Shown piece by piece: positions 23,253 through 35,172 of a stretch of 64,000 bases of DNA; the stretch's first letter is position 1, and the number at the start of each line of letters is the position of its first letter. Source of the stretch: Voacanga thouarsii (Eukaryota; Streptophyta; Magnoliopsida; Gentianales; Apocynaceae); contig JANUWF010001631.1 in NCBI GenBank assembly GCA_026120185.1, positions 744,001 to 808,000 on the forward strand, given 5' to 3'. The translations under genes and the position numbers were made by a program. Under the pieces are notes generated by a model. It ran no database searches and was not told the DNA's origin. It worked only from the letters and a program-made list of their open reading frames with translations.

Positions 23253-23539
23253 TCATGGATGTGAAAACTATAGTCTGTTCAAATCAGAAAGTATAACATA
23301 TGCTAGTCTTAGCCTATTATTGATGTCTTATCTCATTAATACTACGATGAGTGATAATTTAAGTATTCATTAATACTATGATGTCTTAGCCTATTAATAG
23401 TATTCATAATTTAAGTATGAATACTATCCAATGTAGTAGGAATCTTACATCATGATCTCTATCATGATTTCTTTAATAAAGTGTTGCACTTAGGACTTTA
23501 TCTAATAGGTATTTTACACGAAAGCATAAATAGAAAATC
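23253..23539 (-). repeat. Copia LTR (family 1), minus strand, right part
   Basis: This continues the LTR interrupted at 9475 by Gypsy-A. It matches, in reverse, the block of the sister LTRs from ATACTCAAAGTTAAC back to the AAGTCC region. It stops about 80 bp short of the expected LTR start. The right border is a junction into Gypsy-B RNase H and is fuzzy by about 20 bp. Confidence 0.8.
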
Positions 23540-24524
23540 TGAATGTGTAGAGTATGAAGTTTTCACCAATCATAAAATCCTCAAATACATCTCCATGCAA
23601 AAGGTCTTGAATTTAAGGCAATGAAGATGGATGGAGTTTCTAGAGGAGTACAAATGTCCTATCAACTATCATCCGGGAAAGGCTAACGTTGTAGCTAACG
23701 CATTGAGCAGAAAAGTGCAGATGGCCAGGGTAAGAATGCGAGAGGTAGATGTGGTTCAAGAGATACTATATCAGAAGACAGAAATTGAAGAGGAGAGAAT
23801 TCATAATTTGAGACTAGTGCCAGAATTAAAGCAGGAGATTAGTAACGCTTAGCAGGATAGCACCAAACTTCAACATTAAAAAAAAAAAAAAGAAAAGAAA
23901 ATGAAGTCAAGCAAGGAGGTGACGACTTCTAAACTGATAAGGAAGGAGTGTTATATTTTTGAAATCAGATATGTGTACCGCAGCACCTAGAGATAAGGAA
24001 GAAGATATCAGAAGAAGCCCATAAAAGTAAGTATGCTATATACAGAAGAGAGGTTAAAATGTATCAAGATCTAAAAAAGGCATATTGTGGGCTAGTTTGA
24101 AGATAGATATGGTGAAGTTTATAATAACCTGTTTAACTTGTCAAAAAGTTAAGGCAGAGCATAAAAAATTAACGAGGTTGTTATAACTTTTGCCTATACT
24201 TGAGTGGAAGTAGGAAGATATAACCATGGACTTTGTTACTAGATTACCTATAGCTAAGACACAGAAAGACGCTACTTCAGTCGTTATAGATCAATTAACC
24301 AAGTCTGCGCATTTTTTACCAGTAAACGTAATAGTCTCGATAGAGAAGCTGACCCAAATCTACGTCTGAGAAGTTGTAAGATTTCATGAAATGCCATCAA
24401 GTATAATATTTAACCAAGACCTTAGATTCACATCGAGGTGTTGGAATATATTTTAAGAATCGATGGGCTCAACTTTGAAGTTTACTACTACAGCTTATCT
24501 TCAGACTGATAGATAGTTTGGGAT
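23540..24524 (+). pseudogene. Gypsy-B RNase H end and integrase N-terminal half
   Basis: It begins at EYEVFTNHKILKYI (RNase H, Asp of the family's F-T-D-H reads Asn), then [11 protein letters not shown], then the tether, open from 23631 to 23852. An A-rich tract near 23876-23893 and several stops follow. The integrase zinc finger is only partly preserved ([32 protein letters not shown]). The core has ITMDFVTRLPIAKTQKDA, with the first catalytic Asp kept, and IDQLTKSAHFLPVNV. The second site reads FNQDLRF, with Asn for Asp. A solo Copia LTR cuts the gene at 24524/24525. Confidence 0.85.
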
Positions 24525-26236
24525 TGTTTTTCATGTTAATCTTGTACCATAGAGGTAATTACTTGTAAATTATATATGACACATTTGTTTTATAATATGA
24601 GATATTATTTATCTTTTAGTTTGTTTTCTTTACTTTCATATAAAATAACTGTTAGATAAAGTCCCTAGTACAATACTGTGTTAAGAAAATTATGATAGAG
24701 ATAATAATGTGAGTTTCCTACTACACTGTATAGTGTTCATACTTTAATAATCCCTAGTAATAGCATTAATGATATAGGACATCATTAATGCATTAATACT
24801 AGCACTTAGACTTCCTGATTTGATCAGGCAATGGTTCTCACATCCATGAGTATTGTGATACTCAAAGTTAACATGTGGTTGCTTGTTAATAGAACAAGTA
24901 CATTGTTTGACAACATGGATAACTATGTAGTGCCAGTGATAGAATCTCACTATAGCAACATGCAATTATCCTTAGACTTGAGATCTCCAAAGTACTTTGT
25001 TTACTGAGCATTGTACTTTAATTCCAATCTCTGGAGTTAGATCGTGGGCTGCCTATGGGATGGATATTGGGTACAATCTAAGGTAAACGAAAGTAGTTGA
25101 GAGGGTTAATAAAGAATTTACCACTCCGAATAATAGGGGTGAATATCTCATGGCCACTTGTTATAATTACTACTCGTGAAGTCCGTGGCCAATGTGATTA
25201 TGTATTGGAAATAGGTCCAATTAATACAAGTGTAGAGTAGTGGATTCCTAATACAAGTACTATTATAATTAGGTCAGAATTAATTTATATTCTGGAGGGA
25301 GTTAGTACTAATTCCGTACTCCAAACCGAATAAGATATTGTATGGTAAAAGGAATTTATTGCACTGTAGTTTGTTATTGAAGAGTTCATGTCAAGCCACT
25401 TAACTTCCTGGACTCTTAGGTGGTCATGATGTACTGTTAGATACCACTCATGATCTACTGAATATGAGTTTATTAATTGATGAATTAATAAACCAATCAT
25501 GTTTAGAATTAATAAGTTAATTCTAAGTTATTGAGCATTACTGGTGTCAAAGATATTTGGATTAATTCATATTCACTACCAATAGATTGGGAAACTTAAT
25601 AGGTCACACAAAATGGAGGTTTAAGCACTCAAGATATTGTTTGATAACATTACGGGGTTAAGTGCGAGAAGAAGAAGTTACTGTGGTTAAATTATAATTA
25701 GTTATAATTTTGGGGACAAATTGTAATAGTGAGAACCTGCAGGTTCAAATTACAATTAAAGAATTCTAATTCTTTTAGAATTCATTAGCGGCTATTTTTC
25801 TCGAATTTTTCCTAGAGAAGAAGCGATGATTGTTTTTTCGAAAAAATAACAGAAAATATTATTTTCTGGGGTTTTTTTAGGCACAAGGTTTTCTCTTCTT
25901 CCTCTCTACGATTTTACCCTAGTTGGCATTTTTTGTCTCTGCTAGCAAAGAGATTGTGTCCTGGGCATTGAGTAAGCATCCTTGTGTAGATTACTGTTAG
26001 AGTTAATCTCACGTTGAGATTGAAGAGGCGAGACAAATTGTTGGACATCCGATTGTTGTTTGATCAAGAGGTTTGTTGGATCACGCCTCAGCCTTCATAC
26101 ACGAAGGACTTTTTGAACAATAGAGGTAAACCCACGCTTGTTCTTTTGCATGCTTAAATCATATGCATGTGATCTTGAGTTGGGATTTCTATTTTTCCAC
26201 TGCTATAACCATTATAGTATTTCTGAAATCCCCACA
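24525..26236 (+). mobile_element. Solo Copia LTR (family 1) inside Gypsy-B integrase
   Basis: 1712 bp from TGTTTTTCATG to AATCCCCACA, matching the Copia-1 3' LTR and the 56 kb copy throughout. Integrase coding sequence of Gypsy-B resumes at 26237. No internal Copia sequence is present, so it is a product of LTR-LTR recombination. I see no clean target duplication: flanks are GGGAT on the left and ATTCA on the right. Confidence 0.87.
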
Positions 26237-27026
26237 ATTCAGATTCTAGAAAACATGTTGAGGGCATGTATCTTGGATTTCGGTGACAAATGGATTGATT
26301 GCTTGCCTTATGCAGAATTAGCCTATAACAACAGTCACCAGTCGTCGATTAGTATGGCTTCGTATAAGGCTCTTTATAGAAGAAGGAGTCAGGTACCTTT
26401 ATTTTGGGGTTGGATGGAGGATGCTTAGGTTAGCAAACTTGGAGAAGTAAATATTCAGGAAACGACAAACATGGTCAAAGTGATCAAAGAAAGATTGAAA
26501 GCTGCTCAGAGTCAATAAAAGCGTTACGCTGATAATAGAAGGAGGGAGTTGGAATTTCAAGTGGGAGATCAGACAATTCCGAAGTTAGCACCTAGCAGAA
26601 GAATTCTAAAGTATCTAGGAGGAGGAAAGCTGAGTCCAAGATACTTAGGACTATTCCTAGTCACTGAGAGAATTGGGCTAGTAGCTTATCGACTGGATCT
26701 ACCCGAGGGACTAATAGGGATACATGATGTATTCCACGTATCATAGTTGAAAAAGTATCATCCTAATCTAGACCATATACTTAATGAGGGGCCATTAATT
26801 TTTTAACCAGATCTATGCTATATCAAGAAGCCAGTGAGAATTCAAGATAAGAGTATAAAGATACTATGGAATAAGCAAATCACTATGGTAAAGGTTTTGT
26901 GGAAACAACATGGGACACAAAATGCTACTTGGGAAACCAAGGACTTGATAAGGCAAAAATATCCAGAATTGCTATGAAGGTAAGACACCATAAATCTTAG
27001 GAAAATTCTTTTAAGAAGGGGTGGGA
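26237..27026 (+). pseudogene. Gypsy-B integrase C-terminal half, chromodomain and PPT
   Basis: It resumes the integrase at IQILENMLRACILDFGDKW, then AELAYNNSHQSSI and the C-terminal YLGLFLVTERIGLVAY and GIHDVFHVS segments. A chromodomain is readable at about 26817-26980 (CYIKKPVRIQDKS, KILWNKQITMVKVLW, GTQNATWETKDLIRQKYPEL) and is nearly free of stops, the best preserved chromodomain in the window. Stops occur at 26426, 26516, 26744 and 26803. AGAAGGGGTGGGA (27014-27026) is the polypurine tract before the 3' LTR. Confidence 0.86.
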
Positions 27027-29871
27027 TGTAATACTCCATCAAACCCTACCTTAAGTATGAGGGGAATATAGGCAGTAGATGGTATTTTACATGTGCATAA
27101 GAATTTATAAGCATGTGCTTGTGTGTTTGGTGACTATGTGAATTTATATCTATATATTTACCTTTATGACTAATTGTGTGAGAGTTTACCTAAAGAGCTT
27201 AAAGTAATGCTATGATTGAATTAGATAAATCTAATGTTGGGATTATAATTAATTTCGGCACACGAGATGCATGGGATATAGGTGAAGAGAATTTGGTAGT
27301 GATTTATGAACACAAAAATTGATATGGTTTAGTGGATAAAGTTAGTGTTTGATTCCTTGAGACCTGAGTTCGAATCCTAAAACTACCAAAATTATATTCT
27401 TTTCCTCCTTTTCTTCTATGGCTGAAAATCAGCCTTGCTGCCGCTACCTTAAGAGTTTAACTCCTAAAATATAGGAGTTTGATTTTTGACTGATTAAGAA
27501 GATAAAAACTAGAATTTTCTTTTGTGAAAATAGAAAATATTCCTTAATTATTTCCTAATATCTATTAATTAGCAATTATCCTTTTGCTTATCATCTACAC
27601 AATCAGAATTTCTGCATTTAAAATACACTATGACTACCCTATAAAACCTAGGAATTTTGGCTAGCTAAGAAGTAGAAATTGCAGCCGCCACTTAGTTGGT
27701 GAATTCTGCAAGGATTTGTTTTTTTATAGTAGACATAATTAGCTTTAAAAAAATTCTTATTACATTCAATTATATTTTTTACCAAATTATATTCTAGTAA
27801 AATCTCTTTATAAATTAAAACTACAGCTTTCTTCAGCGTAGTTTCAGCCACCATTTTTTAGAGTTATTTAACTCAAATGACATTCTTGAAGATAGCTGGA
27901 AAATCTATCAAAATATTCAGAAATTTATCTCTTAATAATAAAAAAAATAAATCTCAAGTAAAACCTCTTTTTTTTCCTCCCTCAATATTTCGGTCACCTC
28001 TACTCCTTTCCTTCTCCATATTTTCGGCGAATAGCACCATTCTCTTCTTCTCTCTTGGATGAAACAATGGAGGTAAAAACTAGCAACAAAATCCTTTCTT
28101 CTGCAGCCAAACTAGCCGAGTCCCTCACCTCCCAAATATAGGAGGTTTAACCTAGAATTTAGGGATGACTTCTATCAACACATAGTTCATAAACTATCCT
28201 CTATAACCAGAATTTTCCCTTACCATAACTCTTCTCCCTTTCTTCATTATTTTGGTCACTGCTTCTCTCAATTCTCTCTCAATAACTTAGCTGCCATTCA
28301 CCTTTTTTTTCTTTTCTTGGCCCAGCAACAAAACTAAAATTCTTGCTACAAGCATCAACTGCATTTTTCCTTTTATTTCCCTAGTTTGCAGAAACACCAA
28401 GAAGGCTTGTTGATAGAATTTTATTCGATCAAAACCACAAGACTTCTATTTACATTCCTGGATAGAATTTCAGTTCAATCAAACAACTACACAATGGCAT
28501 CCTTCATTAGTGTTTTTTGGCTGTACAACTACACACTCCTACAAAACGAAACTCTTTTACACATACCCTAAAGCAGCCTAGCACCCAAGTTGAGCATCCA
28601 ACGAAAAACATCAGCCTCCTCATCTACTCAATCTCTCTCTTAGCTACACATACTCAAACACATAGGCAGCCTTGAATGCTTCTTTGCCAAAAATAAGTTT
28701 CCCTCTTATCATATACCGCAACATAGATCTGTACAAGGTAGTGATTCTTTCTTTCTTGCTCTTCTTACATCTATTATTAACAACTCTAATATCCTAGGAA
28801 AAGGTTGATCTTTTCCCCTCTTCTTCTCACAATTAAATAAAATACCTACGAATACTAGGCAATGTGTTTTGATCACTCTCAATGAATTTAACATGGCCAT
28901 CAAATGAGTCACCATTCAATCTCAGTAGATTTACACTATTAAGAGGTAAACCAATCGCCTATCTAATGTAGTTACACTATGGATATAATTGGTTTGATTT
29001 GTTTAGAGATTTAAAGCATACGTCAAATAAGATAATCACCTAATTTATTTGAATACGTATTGACAACCATATGATCATAGAAGGCTAGGATTATATAGTT
29101 GTTTGATCTTTGTGATTAAAAGGAGCAATTGATATTTATGATGACAAGCATGTGATAAGAAGACTATAGTTATTTCATCACTTGTTTGACCTGGGATTCT
29201 TTGATAGTTTATATAACTTACGTAAATATGGTTGTATGAATATTAAGGACAGTTTAAGATTTATGATTAATATTGGGCGAATTTTATGCTCAGTTGAGAC
29301 AGATATAGATATGGCTATATGATAGAGTCATAGATCTGGTTGACTGGAGTGATTTTGTTTATGCCTAGTATTGGGATGTATTGTGATTGCGTTATATTAT
29401 ATGATTTTAGATAAGGGATTTTATTAAAGAGGAAGAACAAAGTAGTTGATACCCTAATTTTGAATAACAAGGTCAAGTAAATCCTTACATTAAATTTTTC
29501 AGTATCAAAGCTCTAAATTGTAAGTCAAATGTAATTCTTATATACTCTCGTGATGAGATTACTTGGGATGCAAGCACGAGCATTTTTATAAGAGGTTTTC
29601 ATTCAAACAGTCATTTTAACAATATATAGACTTTTATCTATAGAACAATTTTACAGGAAGCTATGTGAAAACCCTATTTGCATTACCAAAATGTTTATCT
29701 GTGTTTATACTGAGAATGGTTCTCAAATGATACTGATACATTGAGCACTAAACAAGGGTCGACCTCTAGGGCTAACCTTTGATGGATAAGGTAAGTTTTC
29801 AAAAGGTGGGCATCTCTAAAAGATGAGCTCTATCTGGAGAAGGTAACAATCTTAGTAGGTCAGACCAGTAC
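27027..29871 (+). repeat. Gypsy-B 3' LTR, truncated by Gypsy-C
   Basis: Starts TGTAATACTCC directly after a purine tract. It carries a tRNA-like module (A box TGGTTTAGTGG at 27325-27335; B box AGTTCGAATCC at 27367-27377) and, near its right part, blocks shared with Gypsy-A LTRs (GTAGGTCAGACCAG region). It breaks off at 29871, where the end of the minus-strand Gypsy-C LTR begins. Its last several hundred bases should lie beyond Gypsy-C, outside the window. No gene is visible. Confidence 0.8.
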
Positions 29872-32800
29872 TGTAACACCCCGCTACCTTTGTACCTAAA
29901 AAGGGCGGGGATGTCACCCATTCCAAAGGACCAGGGGTCTATATAACAAGGTACAAAAGAAAAATGACTAAATCAAATAACGCGATAATCTTATTATATC
30001 CAAAAACCAAACTTATACAAGTCTGAAAATTCAAAACTAACAATCATCACTCCAAAAGAAATACAAAGCTAAAACGGAATAAAATAAACTTCCAGCTCTT
30101 ATTCATCTAACCTGCTCAATAAAAGCACTCCTTAGAAATCATGATATAAAACAATGTAAGATTGGTATCTCAGTAAGTCCTGTGTGTGCGGATGTCACAT
30201 TAAACATTTCGGTTTATGCAGGTTTATCAAAACCACAAAATATATTTGCAAGTCAATTTTCATCAATAAATAACCCTTGAGTGGAGCAATGATCATCATA
30301 TTCAAAATAGTTCTCAATAAATCATCTACTCATCAATACCATAGATTCATAAAGTAGGGATTTATAAATGATTTAACAATAATATCATAGTCCATATCAT
30401 GATTACCATCGTGATAGCTTCCTAGTGTAATCATCCAACACTGGGCAGTGGGTTATCCGCCCACTAGGGTGAGATACTCCTCCATCTCTACACCTAACAC
30501 CGGTTGCCCTATCAGAAAAAATAAAGTCCACGTGGACCAATATACTAGCTTGGATCGGCTTAACTATGTAGTATTGTCATCTCTTTAAGTCAAGTTCATC
30601 TTCTACAAGTAGCCTCCTGCCAGAAGACTCACTCAACATCTCTAAAACTAGTACTACTAACCTACCCCTACTGAGTACTCAATGCTCACCATTTAGGTGC
30701 AGAATCATTTCCCATGTTTCGCAATCATTGATTACCTTGTCTTTGCAAAACATGATTTTCACATCAAGCTTTTCAAAATGTTTTAGTCATAAAGGAAAGG
30801 AAGCCATTTTTAGTTAAAAGTTGAGATTTGACAAGATTATTTAGAGATTAAAATATCCATGCTCTCAATCCAAGTATCAGAATATCACAATTGCATTTCA
30901 TCATGTTTCAACCATCATTTCAATCATCATGTCAATCATTATATTGGCACAATTTCAATATCGTTGTACAAAAGACTTAAAAACACGTACTATTTAGCAA
31001 AATAGCTATGCAGGGACTTACTTGAATATTCTTAGCAATCAACCAAAACAATGCTTGTCCACTCTTTCACTTTCTTCCTTATCTAGAATTATTAATTCTA
31101 TAATTAGAATCCAAATATTACTCCACTATCTTTTATCCATTATGAATCCCTATGATGATATTAATAATCTAATTCATCCATAGCATCTTGATGGATTAAT
31201 TCATTAATTAACCTCTATAGCTTTCCATGGTCATGCATCTCATCATTTTGCATGCTTATAATCAAATCAACTCATCTATATAATGACTCCCAATATTTGT
31301 CTACCATTAATCTCCTATAATGACCATATTTGTTTCAAAAGATCTCATCTTTAATCAACATGCATTAAATCTAGGTCATTATAGCAATATTTAACCATGC
31401 TTTACTCCATATACACTTATTTCAAAATACCGCACCATCAACCCTTATCAATTCTATCTATTCATGCTTTTCATGCAAGACTTTATGCATAATAGCACCA
31501 CTATAAAGTCAACCTTATTTAAATCAGTAAAATTAAGCCTCAAATACCTCCTTGATGGCATAACAAGAGTAAATGTGGGACCTTTGGTGCTTGGTTGAGT
31601 ATACTTTGGAAAGAAGAGTTGATTGGTGGCTCTTGAACCTTAGTTCGAAAATCTCCAGCAATAGGGGAGAAAATTTAGGCCCTTGATGATCTATATTTAG
31701 GAGAAAAGAAGAAGAATAATTGAATAAAAGTTGAAAGAGGTTGAAGGTTTACTCACCTTATGTTCAATTGTCAATTTTGTAGAGGATTAGAGTTTGCAAT
31801 GGCTGAATACTTGGAGAGGGTGGTGGCTCGATTTTTGCACAGTAGAGGGTGATTAGGGTTTGATGGAGGGCTTATTTGATGAAGAAAATAGATGAGGCTT
31901 AGGCATTTTAGTGTTTAGGAGAAGTTCACCTTGTATTGGACTCTTGATCACAACAAGGAAAAAAATAGCTTTTGATCTTACTTGTTGTAGCCAAATTGGA
32001 TAAGGTTTTGGAAGGTTTTTGTGGCAGTTTTCTAGTTGCTATTGTGGCCAAAAATAAGAGAGAAAAAGAGGAATAGAGAGGCTACCTTTTGGTCCATGTA
32101 TTGGCAAAAAATTGGGGAAGAAAAATGATGGCTTTTGTGGTGTTGTTTTTAGCTAAAACAAGAGGGAATTTTGAGAGCAATTGGGGCTGGAATTTTTGTG
32201 TGTGTATGTGTGCTTATGGTGGCCAAAATTAGGGTGAAAGAGCAGGAGAAAATCTTGTTGTTTGATTAGCAAAAAGAATTTTAATTGTTTAGAATTACTT
32301 AGGGTAGATTTCTCCTACAGTTTAGAGAGTTTGAGTGGAACTATATGTCCACCAAGGTGGCGGCTAGGGCTTCTATTTTTCCAGAAACATTAAGCTAAGA
32401 AAATAAGTTATTAATTCAAGAAATAATTTAGTTAATACGCTAACTTATTTTAGGCAAAAATAATTAATTAAGGGATAGTCGTATTTAGAGGTAAAATCGG
32501 TTTTCATGTGATAAAGCTAAATGTTTCTTTCATCCTAACTCCTAATTTTTGAAAATAGCTTAATGCTAGGAAATATAAAATTCAATTACAATTTTAACAT
32601 TATCTCTTTATTTCCAATTAAAACTCTTTAGAGAAAATTAATTTGGAGAGACTTTTCTGTATTAAAAATAATAGCTATAGTATAGTTTCCAAGATAAAGG
32701 CTTCTCAATTTTTTCCCCTATAATAAATCATTTGGATAATAACTTTAGAAAATTATAGATGTGCAAATAATTTAAAATCCTAAAATATTTGAATAAAATA

Positions 32801-33320
32801 CTAACTAGAAAATAATAGGAATTTAATTTACTTTAATTCTTTTTTAGCAAAACCCCAAAAGAATCACATTCCTATTATTTAGGAAGTGGGAAATTAAGGT
32901 GGCGGCTACCCTATTAAATTCGGCTAAGAGGAAAATTAATAAGAGCAAAAGAGTTTTATTAGGAATAAGAAGGAAAATGTTTGCAAGAATTGAGATTTGA
33001 ACTCAAGTCACTAATGAATACACACCAAGCTCTAACCACTATTCCACAATAATTCTTTGTAAATATTCTCTACATAAATTCTCATAAATCCAATTCAAGT
33101 CACTTCATTATTCTTTAATTAGTTTCTACTTTGTAAGAGCAAAAGCTTTACCACCTCATATAGCCCAACTCTATCAAAATAAATAACTCCATGAAATATC
33201 AAACACATAAATCACATAGCCTTCATAAAAATAGCTAAAATTTATCACATACAATATAAAATACTATGCTATGCATGACTTTCCCCATGAACTAACGGTG
33301 GTTTGGATCGGGGTATTACA
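29872..33320 (-). repeat. Gypsy-C 3' LTR
   Basis: 3449 bp on the minus strand, from TGTAATACCCCG (33320) to GGGGTGTTACA (29872). It matches 49174-50452 over the shared part. It holds a tRNA-like module in reverse (A box 33036-33046, B box 32994-33004) and the TATA-like block in reverse near 29935-29945. No gene found. Confidence 0.9.
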
Positions 33321-33499
33321 TCCTCTCCCCCTTAAGAAAATTTCATCCCGAAATTCATGGCATTACACCTTTAGAGAAATTTTGGATATTTCCTCTTCAC
33401 CCAATCTTCAATTTCCCATGTTGCACCATGAGTACCATGATGATCCCATGAAATCTTCACTGTAAGTATCTGCCTTTTCCTTAACCTCTTGACACTTCA
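33321..33499 (-). pseudogene. Gypsy-C chromodomain end and polypurine tract
   Basis: On the minus strand this reads the C-terminal half of the chromodomain (ISWDHHGTHGATWEIEDWVKRKYP) followed by a stop. Then comes AATTTCGGGATGAAATT and a purine tract AAGGGGGAGAGGA (33321-33333) touching the LTR. The first half of the chromodomain is on the far side of a 4.3 kb solo LTR, at 37799 and beyond. Confidence 0.82.
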
Positions 33500-34009
33500 T
33501 GTAACACCTCACTACCTAAGCCCAATAGGGCTGGGGATGTCGCCCTGTCCATAGGATAAGGAGTCTTTATAACTATGTCACATAAAAGAAAATAAAAGCA
33601 ATACTTTAAAATTAAACTTCTTACAACCCAAAAATACATGAACAAATCCAAAATAAATTATTTGCTACAATCTCTCAAAACAACACATAAGGAAAATAAC
33701 ATAAAGTTTTCAAATTATAGGCAACGATTCTAGCTATTGATCTCCACAGCAGAATAGACCTAAAAATATGGTATAAAAGGTGATGAGATAAAAATCTCAG
33801 TAAGCTCGTGTGTGCTTTGACTGTTCAAGTAAAACAGTTCATGTATGCAAGTTGCAAAAATTTCATAAGAGCAAGTGCTGCCAAGCATTAAATAAATGTT
33901 AAAAGTAAAGAGTGGTGCTTTTCTTTTCAAACCAGACATGTTCATGATAATTACAACCACTCAAAGAGGTAGCCATGGGTTACCACATGTTGGGCTCCTT
34001 AACTACATG

Positions 34010-34071
34010 GTCAGTATGCCACACGTTGAGCATGCTGCCGGTCAGATTGCCACACATTGAGCATGCTGACA
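34010..34071. repeat. 31-bp tandem pair
   Basis: Units 34010-34040 and 34041-34071 both read GTCAG..TGCCACAC.TTGAGC and differ at a few positions. The equivalent Gypsy-A LTR region shows no such duplication by eye. Confidence 0.85.
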
Positions 34072-35150
34072 AAAGGTAGGTGTACGGCCTACCGGGTGAG
34101 ATACTCCTCCATATCTACACCCAAACTTACCGGTTGTCCACTTCAGAAACACATAATCCACATGACTGAAACTTGCCAGCTCGGACCGACATGACCTACC
34201 AGACTGGCATCCTATCCGGGAAGGACTCACCCCTCGGAGGTGGCCACCAATTGAGAGACTTACCCTAACCCTTGAAAGACTAGTCATAGTAGTCTATTCT
34301 TATTGAGTACTCAACGTTGATTGTCCCGCTTGGGAGAAAATCGATCATACGTTGATTTACTTGGAAATAGTAATTAAGGGTTTCTAAAATTCTTGTCAAA
34401 GTTAGGTTTAGAAAGAGTTTAACATTTTGTGTAAAACTGTTGTTTGATTTTCAAATGATTTGCTTGACTGAAATAAAAAGGAAAACAGTCTTTAATTGCC
34501 TTTATAAAATGAATGTCCATACACATCACATTTGCCTTGCCACAACAAGTTTTGGCCTTCAAATAATTCCATGCAAGAGCTTTTTCTGATTCTTTGTTTG
34601 CTCGAATTCAAAAATCTTCTATGGCTGACCTAACCCCGCCTAGGGTAAATACAAGACATAAGATTATACTCGAGCTATATTCGCTTACATAAATAATTCC
34701 TAGTTCAACTAATTTCAATCATGGCCTTAATGTCCTAAGCTTTAAAGCTAGTTGAAAAAGAATTTTATAAAATAAATCTAGCTTGCTAAGTTAAAATAAC
34801 TAGAGGTTGAAAAATAATTATTAATAAGTTATAGGTTCAAATAATAAATTTTGAGTGTTATTATTAATTAATAAACTAGTGTTTGAATATTGAATACTAC
34901 TAAGTCCTAAATAATATTAATAAATTGTAATTTTTAAATAGCATTATTATAAATTAATTAATTAATTAATAGATAATAAATAATTATTAACAAATAAAAT
35001 TATCAATAAATGAATTTTGACTAATAGAAAACAAATATATTTTAATATAAATAATATTTATGAATGTAGGTAAAAGTTTGAACTATGATCTACAAGGTCA
35101 TCAATATTTTATTGATTATTATTGTTTGTATAAAATATTTTATTTACTAT

Positions 35151-35172
35151 TGTGTGTGTGTGTGTGTGTGTG
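35151..35172. repeat. GT microsatellite
   Basis: A pure run of GT dinucleotides followed by AT-rich TATATATA sequence, inside the solo Gypsy-A-family LTR. Confidence 0.92.

Noticed and set aside
9471..23257. Perfect target duplication of Gypsy-A
   Set aside because: The flanks ATATG and TCATG differ at two of five positions, so it is reported only as possibly decayed.
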